Shown: positions 43,717 to 53,296, numbered from the stretch's first letter. The stretch: DNA of 64,000 nucleotides from Moheibacter lacus (GCF_014042165.1 NZ_JACDZE010000003.1:73568-137567); one strand, 5' to 3'. The notes: a model not told the origin generated them from the letters alone. Translations and numbers: made by a program.

Positions 43717-44661
43717 ATGGAAAATCGTAGAACATTTTTGAAAAAAGCCGGAGCTGCTTCATTATTGACGATGATGCCAGTGGGAAATCTTTTGGCGGAA
43801 GAATTGAATGCAACACAAAAAATTACGATTCTTCATACAAACGACCAACATTCTAGAATTGAGCCGTTTGAAGTTTCAACCGATGAGAAATATTCGAACA
43901 AAGGCGGATTTTCACGTCGTGCGGCTTTGATTCAAAAAATTAGACAAGAGGAAGAAAATGTTTTGTTGCTTGACGCCGGTGATGTCGTGCAAGGAACGCC
44001 TTATTTCAATATGTTTGGTGGAGATTTGGAGTACAAATTGATGTCAAAAATGGGTTATGATGTGGGAACGCTCGGAAATCATGAATTTGACAATGGTCTG
44101 GAAGGAATTCAAAGCAGAATTCAACATGCTGAATTTGAAATCGTCATTGCGAATTATGATTTTGAAAATACAATTCTGGAAAATCTGTTCAAACCTTATA
44201 AAATTATCAAAAAGTCGGGTGTTAAAATCGGGATTTTTGGTGTGGGTGTGAATCTTAACGGTTTGGTTTCAAAAGATGCTTATCGTGAAATGAAATATTT
44301 GGATCCGATCGAAATTGCACAGGAAATGAGTCAAAAATTGCGGGAAGAAGAAAAATGCGATTTGGTGATTTGTTTGTCACACATCGGTTACGAATACAAA
44401 CACGATGAAACCATCGTTTCCGATAAACATTTGGCAATAAAAACTTCCGGAATCGATTTGATCATCGGCGGACATACGCATACCTTTTTGCCTCAACCTG
44501 AAGAATTTATGAATAAAGAAGGAAAAACGGTTTTGTACAACCAAGTCGGTTGGGCAGGATTATTTCTGGGACGAATTGATTTCTATCTTCAAAACGGAAA
44601 AATCAAACAAACAACAGCGTATCAACTGAGTGATTTTGAAGTAGATGGGAAGTTGGGGTGA
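43717..44661 (+). CDS. 5'-nucleotidase catalytic (metallophosphoesterase) domain protein, Tat-exported
   Basis: A 314-aa metallophosphoesterase. The N-terminus is a twin-arginine signal (NRRTFLKKAG followed by a hydrophobic stretch). Metal-site motifs run in order: LHTNDQHSRIEPF, LLDAGDVVQGTPYF, LGNHEFDNG, CLSHIGYEY and GGHTHTFLPQP, all intact. It lacks the C-terminal nucleotide-binding domain, supplied by the gene upstream. Export by Tat suggests folding with metal in the cytoplasm, while its partner is a Sec lipoprotein. Confidence 0.92.
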   Translation: MENRRTFLKKAGAASLLTMMPVGNLLAEELNATQKITILHTNDQHSRIEPFEVSTDEKYSNKGGFSRRAALIQKIRQEEENVLLLDAGDVVQGTPYFNMFGGDLEYKLMSKMGYDVGTLGNHEFDNGLEGIQSRIQHAEFEIVIANYDFENTILENLFKPYKIIKKSGVKIGIFGVGVNLNGLVSKDAYREMKYLDPIEIAQEMSQKLREEEKCDLVICLSHIGYEYKHDETIVSDKHLAIKTSGIDLIIGGHTHTFLPQPEEFMNKEGKTVLYNQVGWAGLFLGRIDFYLQNGKIKQTTAYQLSDFEVDGKLG

Positions 44662-44662
44662 A

Positions 44663-45688
44663 TTATTCCTTATCCTCACATTTACTCTCATCTTTTTCCA
44701 GTAAAACTTCGCCTTTGTGTAAATCCGTGTCTTTTCCGGGGTTGGTAACGACTTCTGTATGTTTTACGAGAACAGCGTAGGGGGAAGGTTGAATTCCGTT
44801 TTCATAAAATTTCGCATGTTCTTTGGTAAATTCCGCTCCGAAATAGAGAATCGCTGCCGAATAATAAATCCAAACCAATAAAATGATCACCGATCCCGCT
44901 GCTCCAAATGCACTTGCTGTAGCATTATGTTGCAAATACAAGGAAATCCCATACCGACCCAACATAAATAAAATCGCTGTGAAAACCGCCCCACCTACGA
45001 TGTGTTTGGTGTTTACTTTTGCGTCCGGCAACATCTTGAAAATCAAACCAAATAGTAAACTTATGACCAAAAATGTGATGCCCATATTGATCCAATTCAA
45101 CATATTGACTGTCATATCCGGTAAAATCCGATTGATATAGTTCATCAATAATTGAATGATAGAATTGATCAATAAGGAAGCGATTAATAAAAATCCCAAT
45201 CCCAAAACCATCGAAAAAGAAAGCAATCGGTCTTTGATGTATTTCAACCAACCTTTTTTTGGTTTGGGTTTCACGCCCCAAATCGTATTGATCGAATCCT
45301 GAATTTCGACAAAAATGGTGGTAGAAGTAAAAATTAAAGTAGAAACTCCGATGATGATGCCTATGGTTCCGGAATCCTGCTGACTGATTTTATCGATGTA
45401 GGTTTGGATTTGTATGGCGACTTCAGGTCCAAATAATTTGACCAATTCTTCAAAAACTTCAGCTTGGGCAGTGGATCCTTCTCCTTTGATTTGTTCACCA
45501 TAAAAAAAACCGATGCACCAAATCACAATTAATAACAGTGGACCGATGGAAAAAGTAGAATAATAAGCCAGCGAAGCGCTGAGTTTCATGCATTTATCAT
45601 CGCTAAAACTGATAGCCGCCTTGTAAATCAGTTTGGCAGTATTTTTCCAAAAATCAAGCGTAAATTTATTTCGTATCATTTCATTCAT
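44663..45688 (-). CDS. YihY/BrkB-family inner-membrane protein
   Basis: A 341-aa protein with six membrane helices and the family signature LSASLAYYSTFSIGPLLLIVIW near the N-terminus and VGGAVFTAILFMLGRYGISLYL further on. The family was once thought to be ribonuclease BN but has no proven activity. The C-terminal 45 residues are charged and cytosolic. Overlaps the upstream MFS gene by 8 bases. Confidence 0.9.
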   Translation of the reverse strand: MNEMIRNKFTLDFWKNTAKLIYKAAISFSDDKCMKLSASLAYYSTFSIGPLLLIVIWCIGFFYGEQIKGEGSTAQAEVFEELVKLFGPEVAIQIQTYIDKISQQDSGTIGIIIGVSTLIFTSTTIFVEIQDSINTIWGVKPKPKKGWLKYIKDRLLSFSMVLGLGFLLIASLLINSIIQLLMNYINRILPDMTVNMLNWINMGITFLVISLLFGLIFKMLPDAKVNTKHIVGGAVFTAILFMLGRYGISLYLQHNATASAFGAAGSVIILLVWIYYSAAILYFGAEFTKEHAKFYENGIQPSPYAVLVKHTEVVTNPGKDTDLHKGEVLLEKDESKCEDKE

Positions 45689-46976
45689 CTTTCCATTTGG
45701 TTTTCATTTTTAAAAAACACATGATGACAAAACTCATGCAAAATGAAGCGCCCATCGCGAGGGTCGAAACCTTCATTCCATCTGTCATTTCGATAATCAC
45801 ACCGAACAAGAAAAGTCCCAAACACAATGCCAGTTTTTCAAAAACATCATAAAAACTGAAATAAGTCGTATGATCATCAGTAGGCGGTAGCAATTTAGCA
45901 TAAGTCGAACGAGAAAGCGCCTGAATTCCACCCATCACAAGTCCCACCAAAGCTGCCATGATGTAGAATTGCATTTCTACAGTTGGACTGTTTTTTTTGA
46001 TCAAATATCCTATGATACAGACTATTACCCAAATGAAAATACCGATTAAAAGTGTGTTCCGGTTTCCAATTTTTCCCGAGAGAAATGAAAACAACCAAGC
46101 ACCCAAAATCGCTTCCAATTGAATCAATAAAATCGTCATGATCAATTTATCGGTCGTCAACCCGATTTCCGATTGACCAAACAAAGCTGCGATTAAAAAA
46201 ATCGTTTGCATGCCCAAACTATAAAAGAAAAATGAGCCGAGGAAAATCCGCAGTTGTGAGAATTTATTGAGTTCGTTTGCAGTATTTCGTAATTCTTTAA
46301 AACTCGATTGGATGATATTTTTTGGGATTTTTTTGTTGTGAATATTATTGGGAATTCTTCGAAATGTAATTTGCGCAAAACCCATCCACCAAAGGCCCAC
46401 GAACACAAAACTCAATCGCGTCCAGAACCCTTCGTTTCCTTTTCCTACGATTTGAATCAAAACCAAACAAATGACCAATAAAATCACAGAACCGACATAT
46501 CCGACCATAAATCCCTGAGCAGAAACTTTGTCCATTTTGTCTTCCGAAACGATTTCAGGTAAATACGAATTGTAAAAAACCATACTTCCCCAGTAACCCA
46601 ACGCCGCCAAAAGATTAAGCAAAAGTCCCAACCAAATGTTTTCTTCCGTAAAGAAAAACAATCCCATACAACTCAGAGAGCCGAGATAACAAAAGAATTG
46701 TAAAAATCTTTTTTTATTGCCGATTGTATCAGCAATCGAACTTAAAACCGGCGACAAAAGGATGACCAGGAAAAAACAAATCGCCAAAGTAAAATTAAAT
46801 GCGGCATCTGGATGAAATCCTAAAAACGTAATCCGAGTTCCGCTGTCGGCAACGGTGGTTACTGCACCATAATAAATTGGGAAAATCGCCGATGCAATCA
46901 CCAACGAATGAACCGAATTGGCCCAATCATAAAATTTCCAAGCATTGACGATTCCTTTGTCGTTTTTTTGAATCAT
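45681..46976 (-). CDS. MFS transporter, UMF1/Atg22-like
   Basis: A 431-aa carrier with about twelve membrane helices. The N-terminal WKFYDWANSVHSLVIASAIF is the signature of the UMF1 family, related to fungal Atg22 amino-acid exporters of the vacuole. The motif SPVLSSIADTIGNKKRFL matches the MFS loop 2-3 motif. The second half has GGIQALSRSTYAKLLP. The substrate is unknown. Followed in the same operon by the BrkB-like gene. Confidence 0.9.
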   Translation of the reverse strand: MIQKNDKGIVNAWKFYDWANSVHSLVIASAIFPIYYGAVTTVADSGTRITFLGFHPDAAFNFTLAICFFLVILLSPVLSSIADTIGNKKRFLQFFCYLGSLSCMGLFFFTEENIWLGLLLNLLAALGYWGSMVFYNSYLPEIVSEDKMDKVSAQGFMVGYVGSVILLVICLVLIQIVGKGNEGFWTRLSFVFVGLWWMGFAQITFRRIPNNIHNKKIPKNIIQSSFKELRNTANELNKFSQLRIFLGSFFFYSLGMQTIFLIAALFGQSEIGLTTDKLIMTILLIQLEAILGAWLFSFLSGKIGNRNTLLIGIFIWVIVCIIGYLIKKNSPTVEMQFYIMAALVGLVMGGIQALSRSTYAKLLPPTDDHTTYFSFYDVFEKLALCLGLFLFGVIIEMTDGMKVSTLAMGASFCMSFVIMCFLKMKTKWKDE

Positions 46977-47030
46977 ATTCCCGTTTTAGCGTTGTAAATA
47001 TAAACAACCCTATATTTATTTGGGATTAAA

Positions 47031-48044
47031 TTATGTGGAAGAATTCAATTCTTGAAAAACTTCAGCCGTAATTTTCAACGAATTCAATTTTGCTTCGAAA
47101 TCAAACATATTGGTATACACCATAATTTCGTCCAAATTCAAATCGGTTACAATTCTTCCGATTTTTTCTTTCAGAATTTCCTTATTTCCAATCATACTCA
47201 AAGCCGTCATCCGATGAACGCCGGCTTGCAATTCCGGACTTAAATTCTCCAAATTTGTATATTCAGGTGAACAAAGTGGCTTTCGATTATCGGTCAATAA
47301 ATTCACAATCGCTTGAAATTGCGGAAGCGAATGGTAAACCGCTTCGTCTTCCGTTTCGGCCGCAAAAACGCTCAAACAAAGCATGGAATAGGGTTTATCC
47401 AAATACTGACTCGGCGTAAAACGACTTTGGTAGATTTCAAAAGCTTGTTGGAATTGTCCCGGTGCAAAATGTCCGGCAAATGCATAGGGTAAACCTAGTT
47501 TTGCAGCAAGAAAAGCACTATCTGTACTCGACCCGAGGATGTAAATCGGAACATTTGCGCCTTCCCCCGGAAATGCGCGAACTTTTGAATTCTCATTGTC
47601 AAAACTGAAATACCGAAACAATTCTTGAATATGAAATTCGAAATTATAATTCAAATTTTGGTCACCACGACGCAAAACGCTCGCGGTCAAAGGATCTGTT
47701 CCCGGCGCACGACCCAATCCCAAATCAATTCTACCCGGAAACATCGCTTCTAGTGTTCCAAATTGTTCCGCAATGGAAAGCGTAGTGTGATTGGGCAACA
47801 TGATGCCGCCTGAACCGACTCGAATTTTTTTCGTTTGTTGGGCTACATGACCGATAAGTAGGGAAGTGGAGGCACTGATCACGCTTGGCATATTGTGATG
47901 TTCTGAAAACCAATAGCGTTCATAACCCAAATCTTCTGCAAACTGAGCTGATTTTACACTTTTATTAAAGGTCTCCTTGTAAGTGTCTCCTTCTACAACT
48001 GAAGCCAAATCAAGGATGGAATATTTTATGGAAGTGGAATTCAT
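47031..48044 (-). CDS. LLM-class (luciferase-like) flavin-dependent oxidoreductase
   Basis: A 337-aa FMN-dependent TIM-barrel oxidoreductase of the group with MsnO8-like proteins. Typical motifs are AEDLGYERYWFSEHHNMP, IRVGSGGIMLPNH, PGRIDLGLGRAPGTDP and YILGSSTDSAFLAAKLGLPYAF (two segments). Substrate unknown. The ATG at 48044 is preferred to an upstream frame start because a -7 element lies just before it. Confidence 0.9.
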   Translation of the reverse strand: MNSTSIKYSILDLASVVEGDTYKETFNKSVKSAQFAEDLGYERYWFSEHHNMPSVISASTSLLIGHVAQQTKKIRVGSGGIMLPNHTTLSIAEQFGTLEAMFPGRIDLGLGRAPGTDPLTASVLRRGDQNLNYNFEFHIQELFRYFSFDNENSKVRAFPGEGANVPIYILGSSTDSAFLAAKLGLPYAFAGHFAPGQFQQAFEIYQSRFTPSQYLDKPYSMLCLSVFAAETEDEAVYHSLPQFQAIVNLLTDNRKPLCSPEYTNLENLSPELQAGVHRMTALSMIGNKEILKEKIGRIVTDLNLDEIMVYTNMFDFEAKLNSLKITAEVFQELNSST

Positions 48045-48059
48045 TTTTATAATTTGACA

Positions 48060-48067
48060 CAAATGTA
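48060..48067 (-). promoter_or_regulatory. Promoter -7 element (TACATTTG) of the LLM oxidoreductase gene
   Basis: Exact TAnnTTTG match on the minus strand, 15 bases before the ATG at 48044. Confidence 0.55.
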
Positions 48068-48131
48068 TCGTCAAAGATTGATTTATTCTTTAAATTCAAA
48101 TTAAAAGAATCAATTTCGAAATAAAGTTTGG

Positions 48132-48641
48132 CTATGAAAGAAATTCTGACTTTGTGATTCTGTACAAAACTCCCGGATGAAGTGCGCATTCCATTTCGCT
48201 TTCGTATTTCATCCCAATTTTCTCCAAAACTCGAATCGAAGCATGATTCTCGTGCATAGCTCGTCCTATGATTTCTTCTAAATTTAATTTGGTGAAACCA
48301 AATTCTAAACAAGCTTTTGCACTTTCCGTGGCAAATCCTTTTCCCCAATGCTCTTCAAAAAAGCGGAAACCGATATCCGTTTCTTTTCCGTCAAATTTCA
48401 ATCCGCACCAACCGAGAAATTCTCCGGTTTCTTTTTCGATTACCGCCCATCGACCGTAGCCGTATGCTGCATAAGGTTTGTAGTTTTTCAAAAATTCCTC
48501 AGCCTCAGAAATGCTCTGAAATGGTGGATCACCTGTGTATTTTACCACATTGGGATTTGAATTTAATGCGTAGAAATTTTCTGCATCATCAACGGAAAGT
48601 TCACGTAAAATCAATCGAGGAGTTTGGAGGATGGTTTTCAT
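48132..48641 (-). CDS. GNAT-family N-acetyltransferase (RimJ/RimL-like)
   Basis: A 169-aa acetyltransferase. The N-terminal LQTPRLILRELSVDDAENFY is the RimJ/RimL signature. The acetyl-CoA-binding pyrophosphate loop is EHWGKGFATESAKACLEFGF, and the C-terminal HASIRVLEKIGM is the usual last motif. Substrate unknown; these act on ribosomal proteins, antibiotics or small amines. Confidence 0.9.
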   Translation of the reverse strand: MKTILQTPRLILRELSVDDAENFYALNSNPNVVKYTGDPPFQSISEAEEFLKNYKPYAAYGYGRWAVIEKETGEFLGWCGLKFDGKETDIGFRFFEEHWGKGFATESAKACLEFGFTKLNLEEIIGRAMHENHASIRVLEKIGMKYESEMECALHPGVLYRITKSEFLS

Positions 48642-48643
48642 AA

Positions 48644-49240
48644 TTAACTAATCCAAGACATATTTTGATCAATCAATTTCCATTTTCCATTTATCTTTTT
48701 GAATAATAAGGTGTTTCCAGAACCGCATAAAACTCCACAATTAATATCAATTTGAATTATCGCAGTATTTCCATCACTTGAAAGTATAGGCATGGAAATA
48801 GCAACGTTTGATGGTGTTATTTTTGTATTTTTTTGAACTAATCCATCTCCTGTTTCATCTTCCCACTCAAAATCACATTTATTAAGAATCTTTGAAAAAT
48901 GTTTCTCTCCATTTTCGTTTGAATACTTAATTTTTTTGGGTTTTATTTTGTTTATTTTCCAGTTTCTAAAATCTGAAAAACTTTCAAAGAAATTTTGAAT
49001 CCAATATTGAAAATAAACGGAAGGTTTGTCAATTAATGAAAACTGATTAAATTGTTCAGTATGAGAATAGACATACGTTTTGTTAATGCATATATAATCA
49101 TAATTATAATTTAGATCTGAAAAAATTTCATTCAGAATTTCATATTTCTTATTTTCAGAATGATATGAATAAAGATAATATCCTGCGAAAATAACAAAAG
49201 AAGAAAGAAATATTTTGGATTTAAATTTTAACTTTTTCAT
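48644..49240 (-). CDS. Hypothetical membrane-anchored protein
   Basis: A 198-aa protein of unknown family: an N-terminal membrane helix (KIFLSSFVIFAGYYLYSY), then a Lys/Asn-rich exported domain. The end (GNTLLFKKINGKWKLID) looks like the last strands of an NTF2-like or lumazine-type fold, preceded by two cysteines (NCGVLCGSG) that could be paired. Very A+T rich compared with neighbours. The GNAT gene follows after 2 bases. Confidence 0.65.
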   Translation of the reverse strand: MKKLKFKSKIFLSSFVIFAGYYLYSYHSENKKYEILNEIFSDLNYNYDYICINKTYVYSHTEQFNQFSLIDKPSVYFQYWIQNFFESFSDFRNWKINKIKPKKIKYSNENGEKHFSKILNKCDFEWEDETGDGLVQKNTKITPSNVAISMPILSSDGNTAIIQIDINCGVLCGSGNTLLFKKINGKWKLIDQNMSWIS

Positions 49241-49263
49241 CTCTCCAAATTTAGTCATTTATT

Positions 49264-49300
49264 AAAAAAGACCTCACAGGTTTCAAAAACCTGTGAGGTC
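49264..49300 (-). terminator. Rho-independent terminator after asnB
   Basis: A perfect 14-bp stem GACCTCACAGGTTT (49270-49283) with its complement (49287-49300) and a 3-nt loop. On the minus strand it is followed by six T. It ends asnB transcription. Confidence 0.92.
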
Positions 49301-49328
49301 TAAATTTTCAAATTACCTAATTTTCAAA

Positions 49329-50999
49329 TTATTTTTTATACGCTTCATTGTGCACATTGGCAACCGCACGCCCCGAAGGATCGTTTAGATTTTGAAATGC
49401 GGCATCCCATAAAAGTGCTTGTGGTGTAGAGCAGGCGACCGATTTGGCATAGGGAACGGTTAACGCAGCCGTATTGGATGGGAAATGTTCTTCAAATATA
49501 CTTCTGTAGAAATATTCTTCTTTGCTCATCGGCGGATTGACTGGAAATCTTGATTCTGCATTTAGCAATTGATTGTCAGACACTTTTTCGTTGACCATTT
49601 CTTTTAGCGTATCGATCCAACTGTAACCGACACCGTCGGAGAATTGTTCTTTTTGTCGCCAAGCGATTTCTTCCGGTAAATAATCTTCAAATGCTTTTCG
49701 GACCACCCATTTCTCCATTCGTCCGTTTTTGATCATTTTATCGTCAGGATTCAGACGCATCGCGACATCGATAAATTCTTTATCCAAAAACGGAACGCGG
49801 GCCTCGATGCCCCAAGCTGCCATGGATTTGTTGGCACGCAAATTATCATACAAATACAATTTGCTCAATTTCCTTACGTTTTCTTCGTGGAATTCTTGCG
49901 CATTGGGTGCTTTGTGGAAATACAAATACCCACCAAATAATTCATCAGAACCTTCACCCGAAAGCACCATTTTGATTCCCATGGATTTGATGACACGCGC
50001 CATCAGATACATCGGAGTAGAAGCGCGAACTGTCGTTACATCATAGGTTTCCAAAAAATAAATCACATCACGGATGGCGTCAAGACCTTCTTGAATGGTG
50101 AAATGAATTTCATGATGAATCGTTCCGATATGATCGGCAGCTTTTCTCGCCGCTTTTAAATCGGGAGAACCTTCCAAACCAACTGCAAATGAATGCAATT
50201 GCGGATACCAAGCTTCATCTTGATCACCTGATTCGATCCTTTTCGATGCAAATTTTTTCGTAACTGCTGCAACAACAGATGAATCCAAACCTCCCGAAAG
50301 CAAAACACCATAAGGAACATCTGACATCAATTGTCTGTGAACCGCTTTTTCCAATGCATCTTTTAATACCGGAATTTCAGTTGAATTGTTTTTTACATTT
50401 TCAAAATTTTCCCAATCGCGGCTGTACCATTTTTGCGGTTCCAAACCTTCCGGACTGTAAATATAATGGCCGGGAGGAAAGGTTTTGATCGTAGAACAAA
50501 TGCCTTCCAAGGCTTTCAACTCAGAAGCGACATAAAATTGTCCATCATTATCGGTTCCGTAATAAAGCGGGATGATGCCCATGTGGTCGCGTGCGATGAG
50601 AAAAGCATCTTTTTCTTCGTCATACAAAGCAAATCCAAAAATTCCATTCAAATCATCTAGAAAATCTTTTCCTTTTTCTTGGTACAATGCTAGAATGACT
50701 TCGCAGTCTGATTGGGTTTTAAAAGGATAATTGGGGAATTGATTTCGGAGTTCATTATGGTTATAGATTTCGCCGTTTACGGCCAAAATAAATTGGTTAT
50801 TATTGCCAAAAAGAGGTTGTTTTCCAGAAGTTGGATCTACGATTGCCAAACGCTCATGCGATAAAATCGCACGATCATTGGTGTAGATTCCAGACCAGTC
50901 AGGACCTCTATGCCGAATTCTTTTCGACATCTTCAAAATTTGAGGGCGGAGTTTATCCAAATCGTCGTTTATTAAAAACGCTCCTACTATTCCACACAT
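49329..50999 (-). CDS. asnB: Asparagine synthase (glutamine-hydrolysing)
   Basis: Makes asparagine from aspartate with ATP and glutamine nitrogen. The 556-aa protein starts MCGIVGAF, with Cys2 as nucleophile of the N-terminal Ntn glutaminase domain; HRGPDWSG, LAVNGEIYNH and the Asn/Gly oxyanion residues follow. The C-terminal synthetase domain has the PP-loop LLSGGLDSSVVAAV and SGEGSDELFGGYLYFH. Length and motifs match the E. coli AsnB type. Single-gene unit with its own terminator. Confidence 0.96.
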   Translation of the reverse strand: MCGIVGAFLINDDLDKLRPQILKMSKRIRHRGPDWSGIYTNDRAILSHERLAIVDPTSGKQPLFGNNNQFILAVNGEIYNHNELRNQFPNYPFKTQSDCEVILALYQEKGKDFLDDLNGIFGFALYDEEKDAFLIARDHMGIIPLYYGTDNDGQFYVASELKALEGICSTIKTFPPGHYIYSPEGLEPQKWYSRDWENFENVKNNSTEIPVLKDALEKAVHRQLMSDVPYGVLLSGGLDSSVVAAVTKKFASKRIESGDQDEAWYPQLHSFAVGLEGSPDLKAARKAADHIGTIHHEIHFTIQEGLDAIRDVIYFLETYDVTTVRASTPMYLMARVIKSMGIKMVLSGEGSDELFGGYLYFHKAPNAQEFHEENVRKLSKLYLYDNLRANKSMAAWGIEARVPFLDKEFIDVAMRLNPDDKMIKNGRMEKWVVRKAFEDYLPEEIAWRQKEQFSDGVGYSWIDTLKEMVNEKVSDNQLLNAESRFPVNPPMSKEEYFYRSIFEEHFPSNTAALTVPYAKSVACSTPQALLWDAAFQNLNDPSGRAVANVHNEAYKK

Positions 51000-51138
51000 A
51001 ATTGTAAAAAGTTAAATTATTTTAAATCTTAATTAAATAAATCAACGCAAATTAAGAATTATGTTAGGATATTATCAAAATTATTGTCAGGAATTTTTCT
51101 TTTTCTGAATTGGTGTTTTCCTGATGGATGCTTTAGAA

Positions 51139-51168
51139 TTGAATTCATCATTTTCTTTATTAAATTTG
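51139..51168 (+). promoter_or_regulatory. Promoter (TTG-N19-TAAATTTG) of the GLPGLI/PNGase F-like gene
   Basis: TTG at 51139-51141 and TAAATTTG at 51161-51168 with a 19-base spacer, the best match to the Bacteroidota promoter in the window. The ATG follows 19 bases later. Confidence 0.75.
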
Positions 51169-51187
51169 TGAAACTATACACAACAAT

Positions 51188-52870
51188 ATGCATCGTTATT
51201 TTTTTCTTTTTTTAATTCTATTCACAACTAACCTTTTTTCTCAAATCAATTTCGAATCCGATAAATTAACCAAAATCACTTATTTGGTCAGCAGCAACGG
51301 AAATACGGATGAAAACCAAAATCCGATTTGGGTTTTGGCGGATAAAGAAAAAACTTTGATTACTTCACGAGACAATTTTCAAGGCAATGGAAGTTTTCCG
51401 TTTGAGATGACTTTTATTCAGCCGGATGTAAAATCCTATTCTCAATTTGCTTTTCTTAATTCAACTGAATCCATTTCGATGAAAGATTTGGAATCCATTG
51501 GAAAACAAGAATTTGAGTTGATCGATGAAACGAAAAAAATACTCGGTTACAATTGCAAAAAAGCCAAAACGATGATCAATTCCAATACGATTGAAATTTG
51601 GTATACAAATGATTTGAGAATCAAAGGAGGACCAAGCGTTTTAGGAGCTGATTTGGGATTGGTTTTGGAAATGGTTCGAAATGGAAATTATGCAATACAA
51701 GCGATTGAAATCAAAAAGGAAAAGGTGAAAATTCCTGAAATTATTTTGAATTCGAAGCCAATTCAATTGGAAAAAATCGATTATCAGGATAAAATTTGGA
51801 AAAGTAGATTTACCACCATTCCGGTTTTTGAAAATCAATTGATCCATTGGTCGGAAGAATTTGAACCAAGAGAAAATGTCATGCGTTTTGCCAACGGAAC
51901 CATTGCGGTTAAAAAAATAAAATTCCCAAAATTGAATACTAAGGACCAAATTTTTGTTCAACTCATCGAACAATCCAACGGCGATGCTTATGACCGTACA
52001 GGAACGGTTTTTTTGATTCCGACTGACAAGAAACAATCTTTTCTTGACGGACTTCAAAACGGAGCAAAATATTTACCGGTTTTTTCAAATGGAAACGGAA
52101 AAGAATATCAGGGAGTTGTGGCAACTGAAAATTTTGAACCTTTGGTAGAATTGATGCGTTTTTTTACGCCTTTCGGTGTGAAGCATTTTAATGACCGATT
52201 GACACTAAAAGGTAAAGTTTGGCAAGATTCTGTGATGTATAGACAAGATATCGCTCATTTTGCTGATTTGATGAGTGAAAAAGAAGCATACATCGGGGTT
52301 TTTATAGGGAATTATGACAAAGGAGGTCATCAAATTTCCATGGAAATTACGATTCACAAAGAGGAAGCATCGAATAGTCCGTTGAAAAAAATCGTGCCTT
52401 TATTCAATACGTTGAATGTGATGGAAATGGCTGGGCAAGAGTATGGGACGATGTTTGATTCCGAAAATGGGTTGATTGTGGAATTTGAATTGAAAGAAAA
52501 TTTGAAAAACACAAAACTCCGCTATACAACGACGGGTCATGGCGGATGGGAAAACGGAGATGAATACCTTCAGAAGAAAAATACGGTTTCATTGGACGGG
52601 GAAATTGTTTTTGATTTGACTCCTTGGCGAGAAGATTGTGGTTCTTATCGTTTGTACAATCCGGTTTCCGGTAATTTCCCAAACGGACTTTCTTCTTCGG
52701 ACTATAGCCGTTCCAATTGGTGTCCGGGAACGGTTACCAATCCGTTTATCATCGATTTAGGAGATTTGAAAAAAGGAAAACATAAGATTCAAGTACAAAT
52801 TCCACAAGGTAAGCCGGAAGGAAGTAGTTTCAGTGCTTGGAATGTTTCAGGTGTTTTGGTTGGAGATTAG
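51188..52870 (+). CDS. Secreted GLPGLI-domain / PNGase F-related protein
   Basis: A 560-aa exported protein with a signal peptide (about 1-19, ending NLFSQ). Residues about 20-180 resemble the GLPGLI family (YNCKKAKTMINSN, WYTNDLRIKGGPSVLG, LGLVLEM). The rest resembles the two jelly-roll domains of peptide-N-glycosidase F, which cuts N-glycans from proteins: DAYDRTGTVFLIP around Asp269 corresponds to the catalytic-Asp region WDRYANVYV, and the C-terminal part has LRYTTTGHGGWENG and SNWCPGTVTNPFIIDL, close to WGHA and GWCPGM-type motifs. The second and third acidic residues of PNGase F do not seem to be kept, so activity is uncertain. No T9SS sorting domain is seen. Confidence 0.72.
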   Translation: MHRYFFLFLILFTTNLFSQINFESDKLTKITYLVSSNGNTDENQNPIWVLADKEKTLITSRDNFQGNGSFPFEMTFIQPDVKSYSQFAFLNSTESISMKDLESIGKQEFELIDETKKILGYNCKKAKTMINSNTIEIWYTNDLRIKGGPSVLGADLGLVLEMVRNGNYAIQAIEIKKEKVKIPEIILNSKPIQLEKIDYQDKIWKSRFTTIPVFENQLIHWSEEFEPRENVMRFANGTIAVKKIKFPKLNTKDQIFVQLIEQSNGDAYDRTGTVFLIPTDKKQSFLDGLQNGAKYLPVFSNGNGKEYQGVVATENFEPLVELMRFFTPFGVKHFNDRLTLKGKVWQDSVMYRQDIAHFADLMSEKEAYIGVFIGNYDKGGHQISMEITIHKEEASNSPLKKIVPLFNTLNVMEMAGQEYGTMFDSENGLIVEFELKENLKNTKLRYTTTGHGGWENGDEYLQKKNTVSLDGEIVFDLTPWREDCGSYRLYNPVSGNFPNGLSSSDYSRSNWCPGTVTNPFIIDLGDLKKGKHKIQVQIPQGKPEGSSFSAWNVSGVLVGD

Positions 52871-53292
52871 GATTTGTTTTCAAAGAGTTTTTCAAAAAAA
52901 CGTTCACAATTATAAACGGGAATTTCTGAAAAATAAAAGTCTGAAATATCTTCTGTTACGATTGTTTCGCAGCCTGAATTTATGGCCGAATAATATTCCA
53001 AACCGTCTTCGAAATCATTGATTTTCGGATTTTTGATAGTTGATTTTACGGTAGAAGCATCTGTGTTTGTAATTTGGATATTTTGGGAAATCAAATCCAT
53101 TTTTTCCTTTGCGCGCTGGGTTCCACATTTTTTCTCTGCAAAATAAAAAGCGATGGCCAGACAAATAGGAGAGGTGTAGATTTGAAATTTAGGATTGGAA
53201 CTTAAACTCAAAATTCTGGCGGCATTTGGATATAAAGGATATTGACGATTCAATACCGCCACCAAAACATTGGCATCCAAAAAAACTTTCAT
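52867..53292 (-). CDS. PIN-domain ribonuclease toxin
   Basis: A 141-aa PIN-domain protein, an RNase family that forms toxins of type II toxin-antitoxin modules. Acidic active-site residues are in VFLDANVLVAVLN (Asp6), the NDFEDGLEYYSA motif (Glu, Asp) and VTEDISDF (Asp). The ATG at 53292 is preferred; it is 5 bases after the antitoxin stop. It overlaps the end of the convergent GLPGLI/PNGase-like gene by 4 bases. Confidence 0.9.
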   Translation of the reverse strand: MKVFLDANVLVAVLNRQYPLYPNAARILSLSSNPKFQIYTSPICLAIAFYFAEKKCGTQRAKEKMDLISQNIQITNTDASTVKSTIKNPKINDFEDGLEYYSAINSGCETIVTEDISDFYFSEIPVYNCERFFEKLFENKS

Positions 53293-53296
53293 GTGT

